Shown: piece by piece, positions 7,930 through 16,923 of the stretch
Layout: each line of letters opens with the position of its first letter
Numbering within the stretch: the stretch's first letter is position 1
Source of the DNA: Aridibacter sp965216195
GTDB lineage: Bacteria; Acidobacteriota; Blastocatellia; Pyrinomonadales; Pyrinomonadaceae
Length of the DNA stretch: 64,000 nucleotides
Direction: 5' to 3'
NCBI GenBank assembly: GCA_965216195.1
Contig: OZ244151.1
Location: forward strand, 1,860,001-1,924,000
Notes under the pieces: generated by a model
Databases searched by the model: none
Seen by the model: the letters and a program-made list of their open reading frames with translations, nothing else
What the model was told of the DNA's origin: nothing
Program-made: the position numbers and the translations under genes

Positions 7930-9105
7930 TTATCTTTCCTGCCACATACCTTCTTCTAAATACGGGTCTTTTCTCGGGAGCAATCTATCGACGGAGAGAT
8001 TATCGGTAAAAATCAGCAAAAATAATCCGACGAAACCTATCGGCAAAGCCAGATCAACCAAACCGATCATCGGGCTTTCAAAAAACGTCGGGAAAATCAG
8101 CACGTATAGGTCAACCCAGTGTCCGACAAGCACGATCGCACAAGCTGCGAGCATCCACTTTTCGTAAAACTTCACCCTCTTCTGCAGAAGCATCACAAAC
8201 GGAATGATCCAGTTTAGGAAAAGGCTTAGGATAAAAATGTTTGACCATGCCGGCGATGTCCGACGAACGTAGTGGATCGTTTCTTCGGGAATATTGGCGT
8301 AATAGATGAGCAGGTATTGGCAGACCCATATGTATGCCCAAAAAGTAGCAAAACCCAAAACAAGTTTGCCCAGGGAGTGCATCTGCTTATCGCCGACTGA
8401 TTGAAGATAGCCTCTTCTACGCAGCAGAATCGTCAGCATCGTGATCGCTGCCGTTCCGCTTAAAAGCACACCCGCGATGTTATAAAAAGCGTAGATCGTG
8501 CTGAAAAACATCGGCTCGATCGACATAATCCAGTCAATCGAAGCAAAGGTGAAGGTGACCCCGAAAAGCACTAAAAACAGTGCCGAAAATACCTTTGCGT
8601 TTTTTGTATGGTTCAGACTTCCCGTCATGTCCTGTTTGAACGACTCGCGTTTTATCAGATAAATCAACACAATCCAGACAGCGAGATAAAGAAAGGTTCG
8701 CAGAAAAAAGAACCCTGTGCTGAGATATGTGTTTTTGAAAACAAGCTCGTGTCCGTGGTGCGAATAGGTTGTGTAAGTCCATTCATAGAGCAGCTCGCGA
8801 CCCCAGAAAAGCATCATGATCGTTGCAGCCCCGATCGGAATATAGCTCATCATCGCTTCCGGAACGCGTCTTAAAACACTCGTCCAGGAAGCGTTAGCGA
8901 CATGATTAACTGCTACAAAAACCGCGGCGCCCAAAGCGACCGTTATAAAATAGTAAGAATTTTGCAGAAAGATTGCCCAAAACCTTTTACTGAGCTGGAG
9001 TCCGCCTGTTTCGCCGTAGCCGATGCTGCCGATAACTCCGAGCAAGCCGATCGCCAAAAACACATATAAAATATTTCGTTCTTTCGATGTGATAAATGCT
9101 TTCAT
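7930..9105 (-). CDS. actF: alternative complex III subunit ActF (membrane quinol-binding protein)
   Basis: 391 residues with about ten membrane helices. ActF is the smaller of the two NrfD-like integral subunits of alternative complex III, the quinol:cytochrome c oxidoreductase that replaces bc1. Hallmarks seen are the order of genes, the size, and helices rich in Trp/Tyr with conserved His residues. An upstream GTG or ATG would extend it into actE; I chose the ATG at 9105, which starts one base after the actE stop codon and gives MKAFITSKERN. It is the last gene of the act set; no actG and no cytochrome oxidase genes follow. Confidence 0.9.
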   Translation of the reverse strand: MKAFITSKERNILYVFLAIGLLGVIGSIGYGETGGLQLSKRFWAIFLQNSYYFITVALGAAVFVAVNHVANASWTSVLRRVPEAMMSYIPIGAATIMMLFWGRELLYEWTYTTYSHHGHELVFKNTYLSTGFFFLRTFLYLAVWIVLIYLIKRESFKQDMTGSLNHTKNAKVFSALFLVLFGVTFTFASIDWIMSIEPMFFSTIYAFYNIAGVLLSGTAAITMLTILLRRRGYLQSVGDKQMHSLGKLVLGFATFWAYIWVCQYLLIYYANIPEETIHYVRRTSPAWSNIFILSLFLNWIIPFVMLLQKRVKFYEKWMLAACAIVLVGHWVDLYVLIFPTFFESPMIGLVDLALPIGFVGLFLLIFTDNLSVDRLLPRKDPYLEEGMWQER

Positions 9106-9106
9106 A

Positions 9107-9673
9107 TCATTTTCCACCCGCCTGCAGCTCGCGTATATAAAGGATCGTTTTCCAACGATCGTCAGGCGAAACAAACTCTTCGTGAGCCGGCATGTTGTTA
9201 CGTCCGCGTGTAATTATGTGAAACATCTCACCGTCCGTTAAAGCCCGTGACGTATCGGTTGCGTAAGCCGGTGGGTTTGGGTACTTCGGAATCACCGGAC
9301 CATCGCCGCCGCCCGTCGCACCATGGCAAACCGCACAACTCTTTGCGTAAACATACTTTCCGCGTTCGATATTTTCTTCAGTTTTCTCGAATGGGTTTGT
9401 CAATTCGCGTCCGGCTCGCTCCAAGTCTTCAGGCGAAGCATCATAGTTAAACGGTTTGTATCCGCGCGGGATTGTTCCTTTAACGGGTTTCTGACCTGTC
9501 ATCCCCTTTGGCAAAACCGGGTTTGATGTTTGCGAATTATACGCAGGTGATTCGCCCATCTGCGTCGGATATTCAAGATTCCTTACACGCACGTTTCGTT
9601 TGAGCAGCCACATTCCGCCAAGAACCACGACGGGAAGAAGAATAAACGCAAGCCATGAAAGATTTCTCTTCAT
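9107..9673 (-). CDS. actE: alternative complex III subunit ActE (monoheme cytochrome c)
   Basis: 188 residues. The N-terminal hydrophobic segment (7-24) is an uncleaved anchor or signal, and the periplasmic domain has one heme site CAVCHG (C113, C116, H117) with ATGGGDGP after it, typical of class I cytochrome c. In ACIII this heme is thought to be an exit point to the next electron acceptor. The gene overlaps actD by four bases and touches actF, so translation is coupled. Confidence 0.92.
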   Translation of the reverse strand: MKRNLSWLAFILLPVVVLGGMWLLKRNVRVRNLEYPTQMGESPAYNSQTSNPVLPKGMTGQKPVKGTIPRGYKPFNYDASPEDLERAGRELTNPFEKTEENIERGKYVYAKSCAVCHGATGGGDGPVIPKYPNPPAYATDTSRALTDGEMFHIITRGRNNMPAHEEFVSPDDRWKTILYIRELQAGGK

Positions 9674-10212
9674 TCAAACAGCCCCTCCTTCACCTCGACC
9701 GCTCCGTATTTTTCAAAAAGTTCGTTTGCCTTTTTCATGCTGAACGAAGATCCGGAATCCTCAAGCACCAATACAAAACGATCGTCGTTTACGCCCTTAA
9801 AACTTTTTCGTTTGCTGAAAGGTGACAAACCGCAAACCCAAAACAACGCGAAAATCGCACTCAAACCGGCAAAAAGAACCGTCAATTCAAACGCCACGGG
9901 AACCCAAAGCGGAACCGAATTGAAGGGTTTTCCGCCAATGTTTAGAGCCCAATCGTAAGCGGATGTCCAAATTTGCAGCGAAACGGCAGTTACCAATCCA
10001 AGCAACCCTCCCGCAAATGCGACCCACGTCAGCCGCGAGGGTTTTAGCCCGACCGCGTCATCCATTCCGTGAATTGGAAATGGAGAATAAACGTCGTAGA
10101 TGTTAAAACCGCGTAAACGTGCTTCTGCTGCTCCGGCTTTTATATCATCTTCGTCGGTAAAAAAAGCTGCAACGTAGCGCCGTCCCGTTGTTCCGTTCTT
10201 AGTGTTTCGCAT
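9670..10212 (-). CDS. actD: alternative complex III subunit ActD (DUF3341)
   Basis: 180 residues with two membrane helices (about 67-90 and 103-128) forming a hairpin, preceded by a DUF3341 N-terminal domain with the family motif DVYSPFPIHGMDDA at about 41-54. ActD is a structural membrane subunit of ACIII without cofactors. It overlaps actC by 14 bases and actE by 4 bases, so all three are one translational unit. Confidence 0.92.
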   Translation of the reverse strand: MRNTKNGTTGRRYVAAFFTDEDDIKAGAAEARLRGFNIYDVYSPFPIHGMDDAVGLKPSRLTWVAFAGGLLGLVTAVSLQIWTSAYDWALNIGGKPFNSVPLWVPVAFELTVLFAGLSAIFALFWVCGLSPFSKRKSFKGVNDDRFVLVLEDSGSSFSMKKANELFEKYGAVEVKEGLFE

Positions 10213-11632
10213 ATTTCAAAACCCCCTTCACTTCGCTTGCCGCGATGATCGGAAACAGCCTTAAAAAGACCAGAAACGCGGTAAAGAACAAACCAAAACT
10301 TCCGAGCAAAAGACCAACTTCAACCATGCTCGGCATATAGTATGTCCAGCTTGAAGGCAAGTAATCGCGGTGGAGACTGATCATGATGATCACGAATCTT
10401 TCAAACCACATTCCGATATTGATAAAAATGCTCATCACAAAAATCCAGGGAATCGAACGCCTTATTCGTTTGAACCAGAAAAGCTGCGGTACGAGTGCGT
10501 TGCAGCCAAACATAATCCAATAAGCCCACGCGTAAGGTCCCATCACGCGGTTGATGACCATAAAAATCTCGTTTGGATTGCCGCCGTAAAAACCTATGAA
10601 AAGCTCTGTGATGTAAGCCAAACCGACGATCGAACCGGTTAAAAGCGTAACGAGACACATCTTTTCGAAGTGATCGATCGTGATGTAACTCTTGAGGTTC
10701 TTCACTTTCCGCACGATGATCATTAAGGTCATAACCATCGCAAAGCCCGAAAATACAGCACCGGCAACAAAGTACGGCGGGAAGATCGTCGAGTGCCAAC
10801 CCGGAATAAGCGACGTCGCAAAGTCAAAACTAACGATGCTGTGAACGGATAAAACAAGCGGCGTGGCAAGAGCCGCGAGAATTCCGTAAACCGTTTCATA
10901 GCGAGACCATGTGCGGTTCGAACCATTCCATCCGAGGCTCAAAATCGTATAAAGTTTCTTTCGCCACGTGCCGGGTTTTGCACGGTCGCGTGCCGTGGCG
11001 ACATCAGGCAGTAAGCCCAAATACCAGAAAACAAGCGAGATCGTGAAATAAGTCGAGATCGCGAAAAAGTCCCAGAGAAGAGGCGAACGGAAGTTTACCC
11101 ACAGCGAACCGCGTGTATTTGGGTATGGCAAAAACCAATAAAAGAGCCATGGTCTTCCCATGTGTATGATCGGGAAAACGCCCGCACACATTACGGCGAT
11201 CAGCGTCATCGCCTCCGCAGAGCGGTTTATTGACGTTCGCCATTTTTGGTTGAAAAGATAGAGAATTGCGGAGATAAAAGTCCCCGCGTGTCCGATTCCA
11301 ATCCAGAAAACGAAATTCGTAATATCAAACGCCCAGCCGACGGTGCGGTTCAGCCCCCAGGTTCCGATACCGACCGTAACAGTTAAATATCCGGCAATGA
11401 TTCCGATGATCAGAAGTGTTACCGCAATTGCAAACGCTATCCACCAGCCGATTCCCGCTTCGCCCTCGTGGATACGATTGATGTCTTCCGTTATGTCGGA
11501 ATAGGTTTTATCGCCTTCAACCAGAGGCTTACGAAGCGGCGAATAGACGGGATGCTCGGAGATTCGCTCGACCTCTTCTCGAAGCCTGATCTCTTCTCTC
11601 GTCAAACCAAGTTTTTCCATGGGCACAGCCAT
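10199..11632 (-). CDS. actC: alternative complex III subunit ActC (NrfD/PsrC-like)
   Basis: 477 residues with ten predicted membrane helices. NrfD-like subunit that forms the quinol oxidation site with ActB on the periplasmic side. The N-terminal soluble part (1-60) contains EHPVYSPLRKPLVEG, typical of ActC. Two Met codons compete (MAVPMEKLG); the first, 6 bases after the actB stop, fits coupled translation. Helices carry conserved His and Trp, for example IGHAGTFISA and MWFERFVIIMISLHRDYLPSSW, the latter being a recurring ActC motif. Confidence 0.93.
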   Translation of the reverse strand: MAVPMEKLGLTREEIRLREEVERISEHPVYSPLRKPLVEGDKTYSDITEDINRIHEGEAGIGWWIAFAIAVTLLIIGIIAGYLTVTVGIGTWGLNRTVGWAFDITNFVFWIGIGHAGTFISAILYLFNQKWRTSINRSAEAMTLIAVMCAGVFPIIHMGRPWLFYWFLPYPNTRGSLWVNFRSPLLWDFFAISTYFTISLVFWYLGLLPDVATARDRAKPGTWRKKLYTILSLGWNGSNRTWSRYETVYGILAALATPLVLSVHSIVSFDFATSLIPGWHSTIFPPYFVAGAVFSGFAMVMTLMIIVRKVKNLKSYITIDHFEKMCLVTLLTGSIVGLAYITELFIGFYGGNPNEIFMVINRVMGPYAWAYWIMFGCNALVPQLFWFKRIRRSIPWIFVMSIFINIGMWFERFVIIMISLHRDYLPSSWTYYMPSMVEVGLLLGSFGLFFTAFLVFLRLFPIIAASEVKGVLKYAKH

Positions 11633-11638
11633 AATTTC

Positions 11639-14563
11639 CTAATGTCCTTCCTCCTCGGTTTCCTCTGCATTCACAACCTTCGCGAGATAGCTGACAGATG
11701 GTTTTGTGTTCAAATCTTCGAGCAGCAGATAATCTCTGTCGCTCTTTTTGAGTTTTACAACCTTGCTCTCTAGGTCTTTCATATCACCAAAAGTAATCGC
11801 GTTCGCCGGACAACTTTGCTGACAAGCGGTTTGAATTTCGCCGTCTTTAACGGGGCGTTTCTCGTTGCGTGCTAGAACTTTCTTCTCCTCAATTCGCTGA
11901 ACGCAAAGCGTGCATTTTTCCATCACGCCGCGTGAACGAACCGTTACGTCCGGATTCAAAGCGAGATTCGCGATCGGGTCTTCGTGTGGATATTCAAACC
12001 AGTTGAAGCGGCGAACTTTGTAAGCGCAATTGTTTGCACAATAACGCGTGCCGACGCAACGGTTATAAACCTGCATATTCAAACCCTCGGTGCTGTGAGC
12101 GGTTGCCAAAACAGGACAAACCATTTCGCACGATGCATTTTCGCAGTGCATACAAGGCAGCGGCTGGAAACGCGTCTTTGTCTCTTCTTCTTTTTCCTCG
12201 TAGTAACGGTCAATTCGGATCCAATGCATATCTCGCTGGATTCCGACCTCATCTTTTCCAACGACCGGAATATTATTCTCAGCCTGACAGCTCAAAACGC
12301 ACGCGTTGCAGCCTGTGCAGGCGTTTAGGTCGATTGTCATTCCCCATTTGTGATCGGGATAGTCATGGGCGTCGAAGAGCTTTTCGAACTCCGTGTGGTG
12401 GGTTTTCGCCTCGCCGTGAGCGTATTTTGCAAGCGAGAATTCCTTGATCAATGGCCTGTCATGAGCGGATTCTTCAACCTGCATTTTCGCAAAGGAAACA
12501 TATTTCGCCGTCGGTTCGATCGCGACTCCGCCTATTCGATATCGAAACGTTCCATCGGCAAATTCAACAAACGGAAATGCGTTTTTGCCAATGTCATTAC
12601 CTGCCTTTCCGGCTTTTGCGCGACCGTATCCAACCGCAACGGCGACTGAGCCATCCGCCTGTCCGGGTTGAATGAGAACCGGCAGTTCGAGCACTTTATC
12701 GCCTTTTTTGATCGAGACAACCTGTCCTTCTTTTACCCCCAGTTTTTCGGCTGTCGCTTTCGAAACGGCCGCGTAATTATCCCAAGTCACCTTACTTATC
12801 GGATCGGGCATCTCCTGAAGCCATGGGCTATTGGCAAACTTCCCGTCCCGTAAACTCGGTTTTTGATAAAGATCGAGCGAATACTCTTCCAGCTTTCGTT
12901 CCTTTAGCCTTGTGATTGCTTCTTCGAGTCCGCCTTCATTAAAACTCGCGTTTCCCGCCTCAGTCGATTCATCTAAAAAAACTCCATCGTGCAGCGATTG
13001 ATCCCAAAAATCGTCAAACTTCGAAAACTCACTCTGTTTTCCAAAAAGCTTTTCTTCCCAAGACGTGCGAAGTTTGTCGTAAAACGTACCCTCCTCACCC
13101 GACCAGGCCATCAAACTCTCTTGATAGGCACGTGTCTTAAATAGAGGTGCGATTGTCGGCTGGTTAAAACTAAAGGTTCCTTTCGAGGCCTCGGCATCGT
13201 CCCAGGCTTCAAGGAAATGATGGTTTGGACACGCATAATCAGCCAGCACCGAAGTTTCATCGAGCGTCGGGTTAAACGAAACTTTAAGCGGCACGTTCTT
13301 AAGAGCTTCCTCAAATTCTTTCGAGGCGTAGGAATCGTAAACGGGGTTTACATCAAGCATGAAGAGCGCCGCTACGTCGCCGCTTTTCATTTCGTCGATC
13401 AACCCCGCAAAATCCGTATCATTTCCCTGAGAGTGGAGCGACGGCGAACTCAGATCGATCGTTTTTCCGTAACTACCGAGCGATTCATTGATCGCGTTTA
13501 CAATCTGCTGAACATTTGGATCGTTTGAACCGGAAACAACGAGCGATTCGCCAGAATGTTTCTTGAGTTCGGCGACAAATTCTTCGAGTCGCTTAATCAT
13601 CTGCGGAGTAAGCGTTGAGGACGGAAGCGGCGACTCTGCGGAATCGGATTGAGTTCCTTTCGCACTTAGGTTTTCGGAAAGGAAGACTAACGCTTCTGCT
13701 TGCTCCGCAAATGAAGCTTTTACACGCGAATCAGCATTTGCACCGGTCAGAGACATACGCGATTCGATTTGTATATGGCGGGACATCGCTTTTTGACCAT
13801 CTTTTAGATCGCGCGATTTCGAATATCCGCGCGTAAACTCAACTGGAGAAATCCATGTGCCTAGAAAATCCGCGTCAAAGCTGAGAATCAATTTCGCCTG
13901 GTCAAAACGATATGCCGGGGTGATGGCGGCGCCGTGTGTTTTCTCGTGAGCGAGCCGGATCGCCGAGGTTGAAACAGGTTCGTAAACAACTTGTTTAGAA
14001 TCTGTATAGGCTTCTAAAAATTTATCGATTAGCTCTCTTGAGGTTGGGCTGAGTATCGCGCCCGAGAGAAACCGAACTTTTCCATTATTTTGCTTTAACT
14101 CGTCTAATTTCTTCGAAATCTCGGCGTCAACCGTTTTCCAATCGGATTCTTTTCCGCTGATTAAGGGCTTTTGAAGCCGCTCGGAATCGTATAAACCAAA
14201 TACAAGCGAATGGGCCACAGAGCACAAGCCGCCTTTTGAAACCGGGTGTTTAGGATTGCCCTCGAGTTTGATCGGCCTTCCATCACGAACCTTTACAAGA
14301 ACCCCGCAACCGGCGCTGCAGCCCGCACAGGTCGATGCATACCAGCTTGCGACGCCTGGGGTTAACTCCGGCGGACGCTTAATATGCGGAATGATTTTTT
14401 GCTCCGGAACGCGGCAGCTCATCAAAGACAAACCGGCAGCCGTATAGCCGAGCGCAGCCAAAAACGAACGCCGGGAAATTCCCGCGATCGGACTTTTCTC
14501 AAGCACGGGGTTTCCGTTTTCGTCCTTTTCTAAAAATTGTTCCCAGAGTTTTTTACTCTTCAT
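11639..14563 (-). CDS. actB: alternative complex III subunit ActB (Mo-oxidoreductase-like + Fe-S)
   Basis: 974 residues, a fusion. Tat-type signal with twin Arg at 31-32 (SRRSFLAALG) followed by C50, a possible lipid-anchor cysteine (LSLMSC). B1 domain (about 70-700) resembles molybdopterin oxidoreductases; it keeps a C79-x2-C82-x3-C86-x27-C114 motif, but family members bind no molybdenum. B2 domain (about 750-950) is a four-cluster ferredoxin: CTGCNACVLSC, CMHCENASCEMVC, CVGTRYCANNC and CTLCVQR with CQQSCPA. It carries electrons from quinol to the heme subunits. The 193-base gap to actA contains only a spaced inverted repeat GCCGCGGAT/ATCCGCGGC. Confidence 0.94.
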   Translation of the reverse strand: MKSKKLWEQFLEKDENGNPVLEKSPIAGISRRSFLAALGYTAAGLSLMSCRVPEQKIIPHIKRPPELTPGVASWYASTCAGCSAGCGVLVKVRDGRPIKLEGNPKHPVSKGGLCSVAHSLVFGLYDSERLQKPLISGKESDWKTVDAEISKKLDELKQNNGKVRFLSGAILSPTSRELIDKFLEAYTDSKQVVYEPVSTSAIRLAHEKTHGAAITPAYRFDQAKLILSFDADFLGTWISPVEFTRGYSKSRDLKDGQKAMSRHIQIESRMSLTGANADSRVKASFAEQAEALVFLSENLSAKGTQSDSAESPLPSSTLTPQMIKRLEEFVAELKKHSGESLVVSGSNDPNVQQIVNAINESLGSYGKTIDLSSPSLHSQGNDTDFAGLIDEMKSGDVAALFMLDVNPVYDSYASKEFEEALKNVPLKVSFNPTLDETSVLADYACPNHHFLEAWDDAEASKGTFSFNQPTIAPLFKTRAYQESLMAWSGEEGTFYDKLRTSWEEKLFGKQSEFSKFDDFWDQSLHDGVFLDESTEAGNASFNEGGLEEAITRLKERKLEEYSLDLYQKPSLRDGKFANSPWLQEMPDPISKVTWDNYAAVSKATAEKLGVKEGQVVSIKKGDKVLELPVLIQPGQADGSVAVAVGYGRAKAGKAGNDIGKNAFPFVEFADGTFRYRIGGVAIEPTAKYVSFAKMQVEESAHDRPLIKEFSLAKYAHGEAKTHHTEFEKLFDAHDYPDHKWGMTIDLNACTGCNACVLSCQAENNIPVVGKDEVGIQRDMHWIRIDRYYEEKEEETKTRFQPLPCMHCENASCEMVCPVLATAHSTEGLNMQVYNRCVGTRYCANNCAYKVRRFNWFEYPHEDPIANLALNPDVTVRSRGVMEKCTLCVQRIEEKKVLARNEKRPVKDGEIQTACQQSCPANAITFGDMKDLESKVVKLKKSDRDYLLLEDLNTKPSVSYLAKVVNAEETEEEGH

Positions 14564-14756
14564 AAAATTGATAACTCATCTTTTTCGCCGCGGATTTTCG
14601 CTGATAATCGCGTATTCTGATTTTCAATTCTTACAGCGGCAAAAACATAAATTCTTCTCAGCCTGCCACAGCTTTTTTTAGGTAGCGGCGATTCAAAAAA
14701 GGCACAAGCATGGTGTTTTCTGCATTGTCAAATTCATTCTTATCCGCGGCAGACTC

Positions 14757-15344
14757 CTAGTGATGGCAAACCGAACAATCGGTCTTCGCGTTCAAAAGAT
14801 TTTTCATTTCTGCGGTTCCCGCTTGCGGCTTTCCTTCCTTGTCTAAAAACACGTTTTGATGCTCACGATGGCAACTCACGCATGACCCCATCGAAAAGGT
14901 GCTGAACTGCGAAATCCGATCCATCGTTTCTACTTCGCCGTGACACGTGTTGCAATTTACGCCTGCGTTTACGTGTCTGCTGTGGTTGAAAACTACGTGA
15001 TCGGGAACATCGTTTACCTTTACCCACTCGATTGGCTTTTCATCCTCAATCGCCTTGGCAATTTTCTGAACCTCGGGCGATTCAGGCTTCACCTGCGTAT
15101 GGCAGTTCATACAAGTCGTCGCCGTCGGAACACTCGCAAGCCTTGATTTATCAGCCGTTGAGTGGCAATAAAGACAATCAATCTTGTTATCTCCTGCGTG
15201 AATCTTGTGCGAGAAATTGATCGGCTGAATAGGCTCGTAACCGCTTTGGTCACCATACTGACGGAAAGTTCCGTTTTGCCAGATCACGATTGCGCCAATC
15301 ACGGTTATCAAAATCGAAATAATTTTTAGTGTTCTTAAAGTCAT
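14757..15344 (-). CDS. actA: alternative complex III subunit ActA (pentaheme cytochrome c)
   Basis: 195 residues. One N-terminal membrane anchor (5-23) and five CxxCH heme sites at 57-61, 78-82, 131-135, 155-159 and 190-194, the last ending the protein (CSVCHH). Five hemes and one anchor are exactly the ActA pattern. It starts three bases after the narI stop, so the act genes are joined to narGHJI without a promoter-sized gap. This link is the most unusual point of the locus. Confidence 0.94.
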   Translation of the reverse strand: MTLRTLKIISILITVIGAIVIWQNGTFRQYGDQSGYEPIQPINFSHKIHAGDNKIDCLYCHSTADKSRLASVPTATTCMNCHTQVKPESPEVQKIAKAIEDEKPIEWVKVNDVPDHVVFNHSRHVNAGVNCNTCHGEVETMDRISQFSTFSMGSCVSCHREHQNVFLDKEGKPQAGTAEMKNLLNAKTDCSVCHH

Positions 15345-15347
15345 TTT

Positions 15348-16064
15348 CTAGCCGTCAGCCGTCGATTTATTGCGCGTATATTGCCCGCGTGTTTTTGTCC
15401 GATCCCAATTCCACTGCACCACCTGATAAGGTCTCCACAGATAAGTAATTGGAATCGAAACCATGTGAACCAATCTCGAGAACGGAAAGATCAAAAGGAT
15501 CAAAAATGCACCGATAATGTGGAGCTTTACAACCAATGGCAGCGGCGCAATATGCGACACGTCCGGTTGAAACAGAAACAACGAGCGCAAATACGGAACT
15601 GCCGAGGCCGCGTACCACGATGACCCCCAACGATAAAAAATTGCCGTGTAAACACCGAGGAAAACCTGAGCAAGCAGCAATATCAAAACGAGCATGTCCA
15701 TAAAGGTCGTGATCGCCCAAATCTTCGGTGTTGAGATACGCCGCCACAAAAGGCTGACCACACCGACGAAAGCCATCAAACCGAAAATCAGCCCGGTGAT
15801 TTCAAGTATGTATAGGCGGATCGGTTCCGCGTTAAACCACAAAACCTGTAGCGGAAACAAAAACCCGATAACGTGTCCAAGCAGCGCACCCATAATTCCT
15901 ATGTGCCACGGCACCGAACCAAAGAAGAGCTCGTCACCCTCCAGAAATTGCGAGGACAGGCTCGAATAGGAAAACTTATTCGTAACAAAGCGATAGATCG
16001 AAACAACGATCAAAATCGCGACAGCCATATAAGGCAAAATGATGTAAAGTAAATTTTCATGCAT
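15348..16064 (-). CDS. narI: respiratory nitrate reductase gamma subunit NarI
   Basis: 238 residues with five membrane helices. This is the diheme cytochrome b that oxidises menaquinol and anchors NarGH to the cytoplasmic face. The four heme-ligand histidines are present at H54, H64 (HIGIMGALLGH) and H182, H200 (KLHIIGAFL...RLVHMV), matching the E. coli spacing. Quinol oxidation by NarI itself is thus likely intact. It overlaps narJ by 8 bases and is followed three bases later by actA. Confidence 0.95.
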   Translation of the reverse strand: MHENLLYIILPYMAVAILIVVSIYRFVTNKFSYSSLSSQFLEGDELFFGSVPWHIGIMGALLGHVIGFLFPLQVLWFNAEPIRLYILEITGLIFGLMAFVGVVSLLWRRISTPKIWAITTFMDMLVLILLLAQVFLGVYTAIFYRWGSSWYAASAVPYLRSLFLFQPDVSHIAPLPLVVKLHIIGAFLILLIFPFSRLVHMVSIPITYLWRPYQVVQWNWDRTKTRGQYTRNKSTADG

Positions 16065-16707
16065 ATTGATACCTCGCAGTTTTTACTTCGCTCGCTTTCG
16101 GCAGCGATTTTTTGGCGATACTTTTAAGAAGTTCATCCACAAAAAAGATCACGTTTCCATAAGGGTTCTCTTTCTTCTTAAACGGCACCCTCATTTGTTT
16201 TAATGCCGGAAGCAGACAGTATCCGATCAACTGCGCCCGAAGTTCGGTGTCGTCCAATTTCGTTAGGAGCCTTAGAACGACGGGCAAATAGTCGGGCAGT
16301 TGAAACTCCTGGCCGAGTTCGTATGGATTTTCCGTAGCCCGCATATTTGCAAGAAACTCCCCGCGTTTATAATCTTCACCAAAAAGGTGATAGCCGACCT
16401 CCAGTGCGCAGACGGGATTTAAATCAAAGGTTCTCGTATAACGTTCCTGCAACTCGTCGAGCGAAAACTGGTTGATCTCTAGACAGAAATCCGAAAAATA
16501 GCTCGATTCTTCAAAATCATTTAGAAGAACCAAATCCTTACACACCTCAAACGCCTCAAACCAGTCTTTTGTCGGGTATTCAAGTAGATCCGCCAGCGAC
16601 CCCAGAATTTCAGTCTCTTCCGCAGAAAACTCGATCGTCTTCCCGGTTTCAACGGGCTCAATCTTCGTTTTCTTTTCTCTCGTTATTTGAACAGGATCGT
16701 TTTTCAT
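16057..16707 (-). CDS. narJ: nitrate reductase assembly chaperone NarJ
   Basis: 216 residues, helical TorD/NarJ family chaperone that binds apo-NarG and allows Mo-cofactor and Fe-S insertion. Recognised from LADLLEYPT, the family's YERTFDLNP-like motif (RYTRTFDLNP) and LEVGYHLFGEDYKRGEFLANM. An in-frame GTG at 16728 would add seven residues but lies inside the R2 hairpin, so I take the ATG at 16707. The N-terminal 40 residues are a variable polar extension. Confidence 0.92.
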   Translation of the reverse strand: MKNDPVQITREKKTKIEPVETGKTIEFSAEETEILGSLADLLEYPTKDWFEAFEVCKDLVLLNDFEESSYFSDFCLEINQFSLDELQERYTRTFDLNPVCALEVGYHLFGEDYKRGEFLANMRATENPYELGQEFQLPDYLPVVLRLLTKLDDTELRAQLIGYCLLPALKQMRVPFKKKENPYGNVIFFVDELLKSIAKKSLPKASEVKTARYQYA

Positions 16708-16721
16708 AAAACTCTTTTCAA

Positions 16722-16879
16722 TTGCCACTAGCTTTAGCTAGTGGATTTGAATTCCTCATTCTTTCTTGGCTTTAGCCGAATATGTTATTTGGTCTAAAGC
16801 CAAGCGGAAAAACCATTTAAACTTTTTGGCTAAAGCCTCTTTTATTTGCTAACTCGTCCACTAGCTAAAGCTAGTGGCA
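16722..16879. repeat. R2 paired-hairpin element between narH and narJ
   Basis: Perfect hairpins at both ends: CCACTAGC-TTTA-GCTAGTGG (16725-16744) and CCACTAGC-TAAA-GCTAGTGG (16858-16877). Inside, CTTGGCTTTAG (16764-16774) pairs perfectly with CTAAAGCCAAG (16794-16804), and a further GGCTAAAGCC follows. The element fills most of the 216-base narH-narJ gap and could uncouple expression of narJ-narI-act from narG-narH. Confidence 0.85.
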
Positions 16880-16923
16880 AGCTACAAACAACTCAAAAAA
16901 TTCATACATCCGAACATCTAATT

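Noticed and set aside
14564..14756. Small gene or regulatory RNA between actA and actB
   Set aside because: Only a spaced 9-base inverted repeat is visible; no open frame or T-run.
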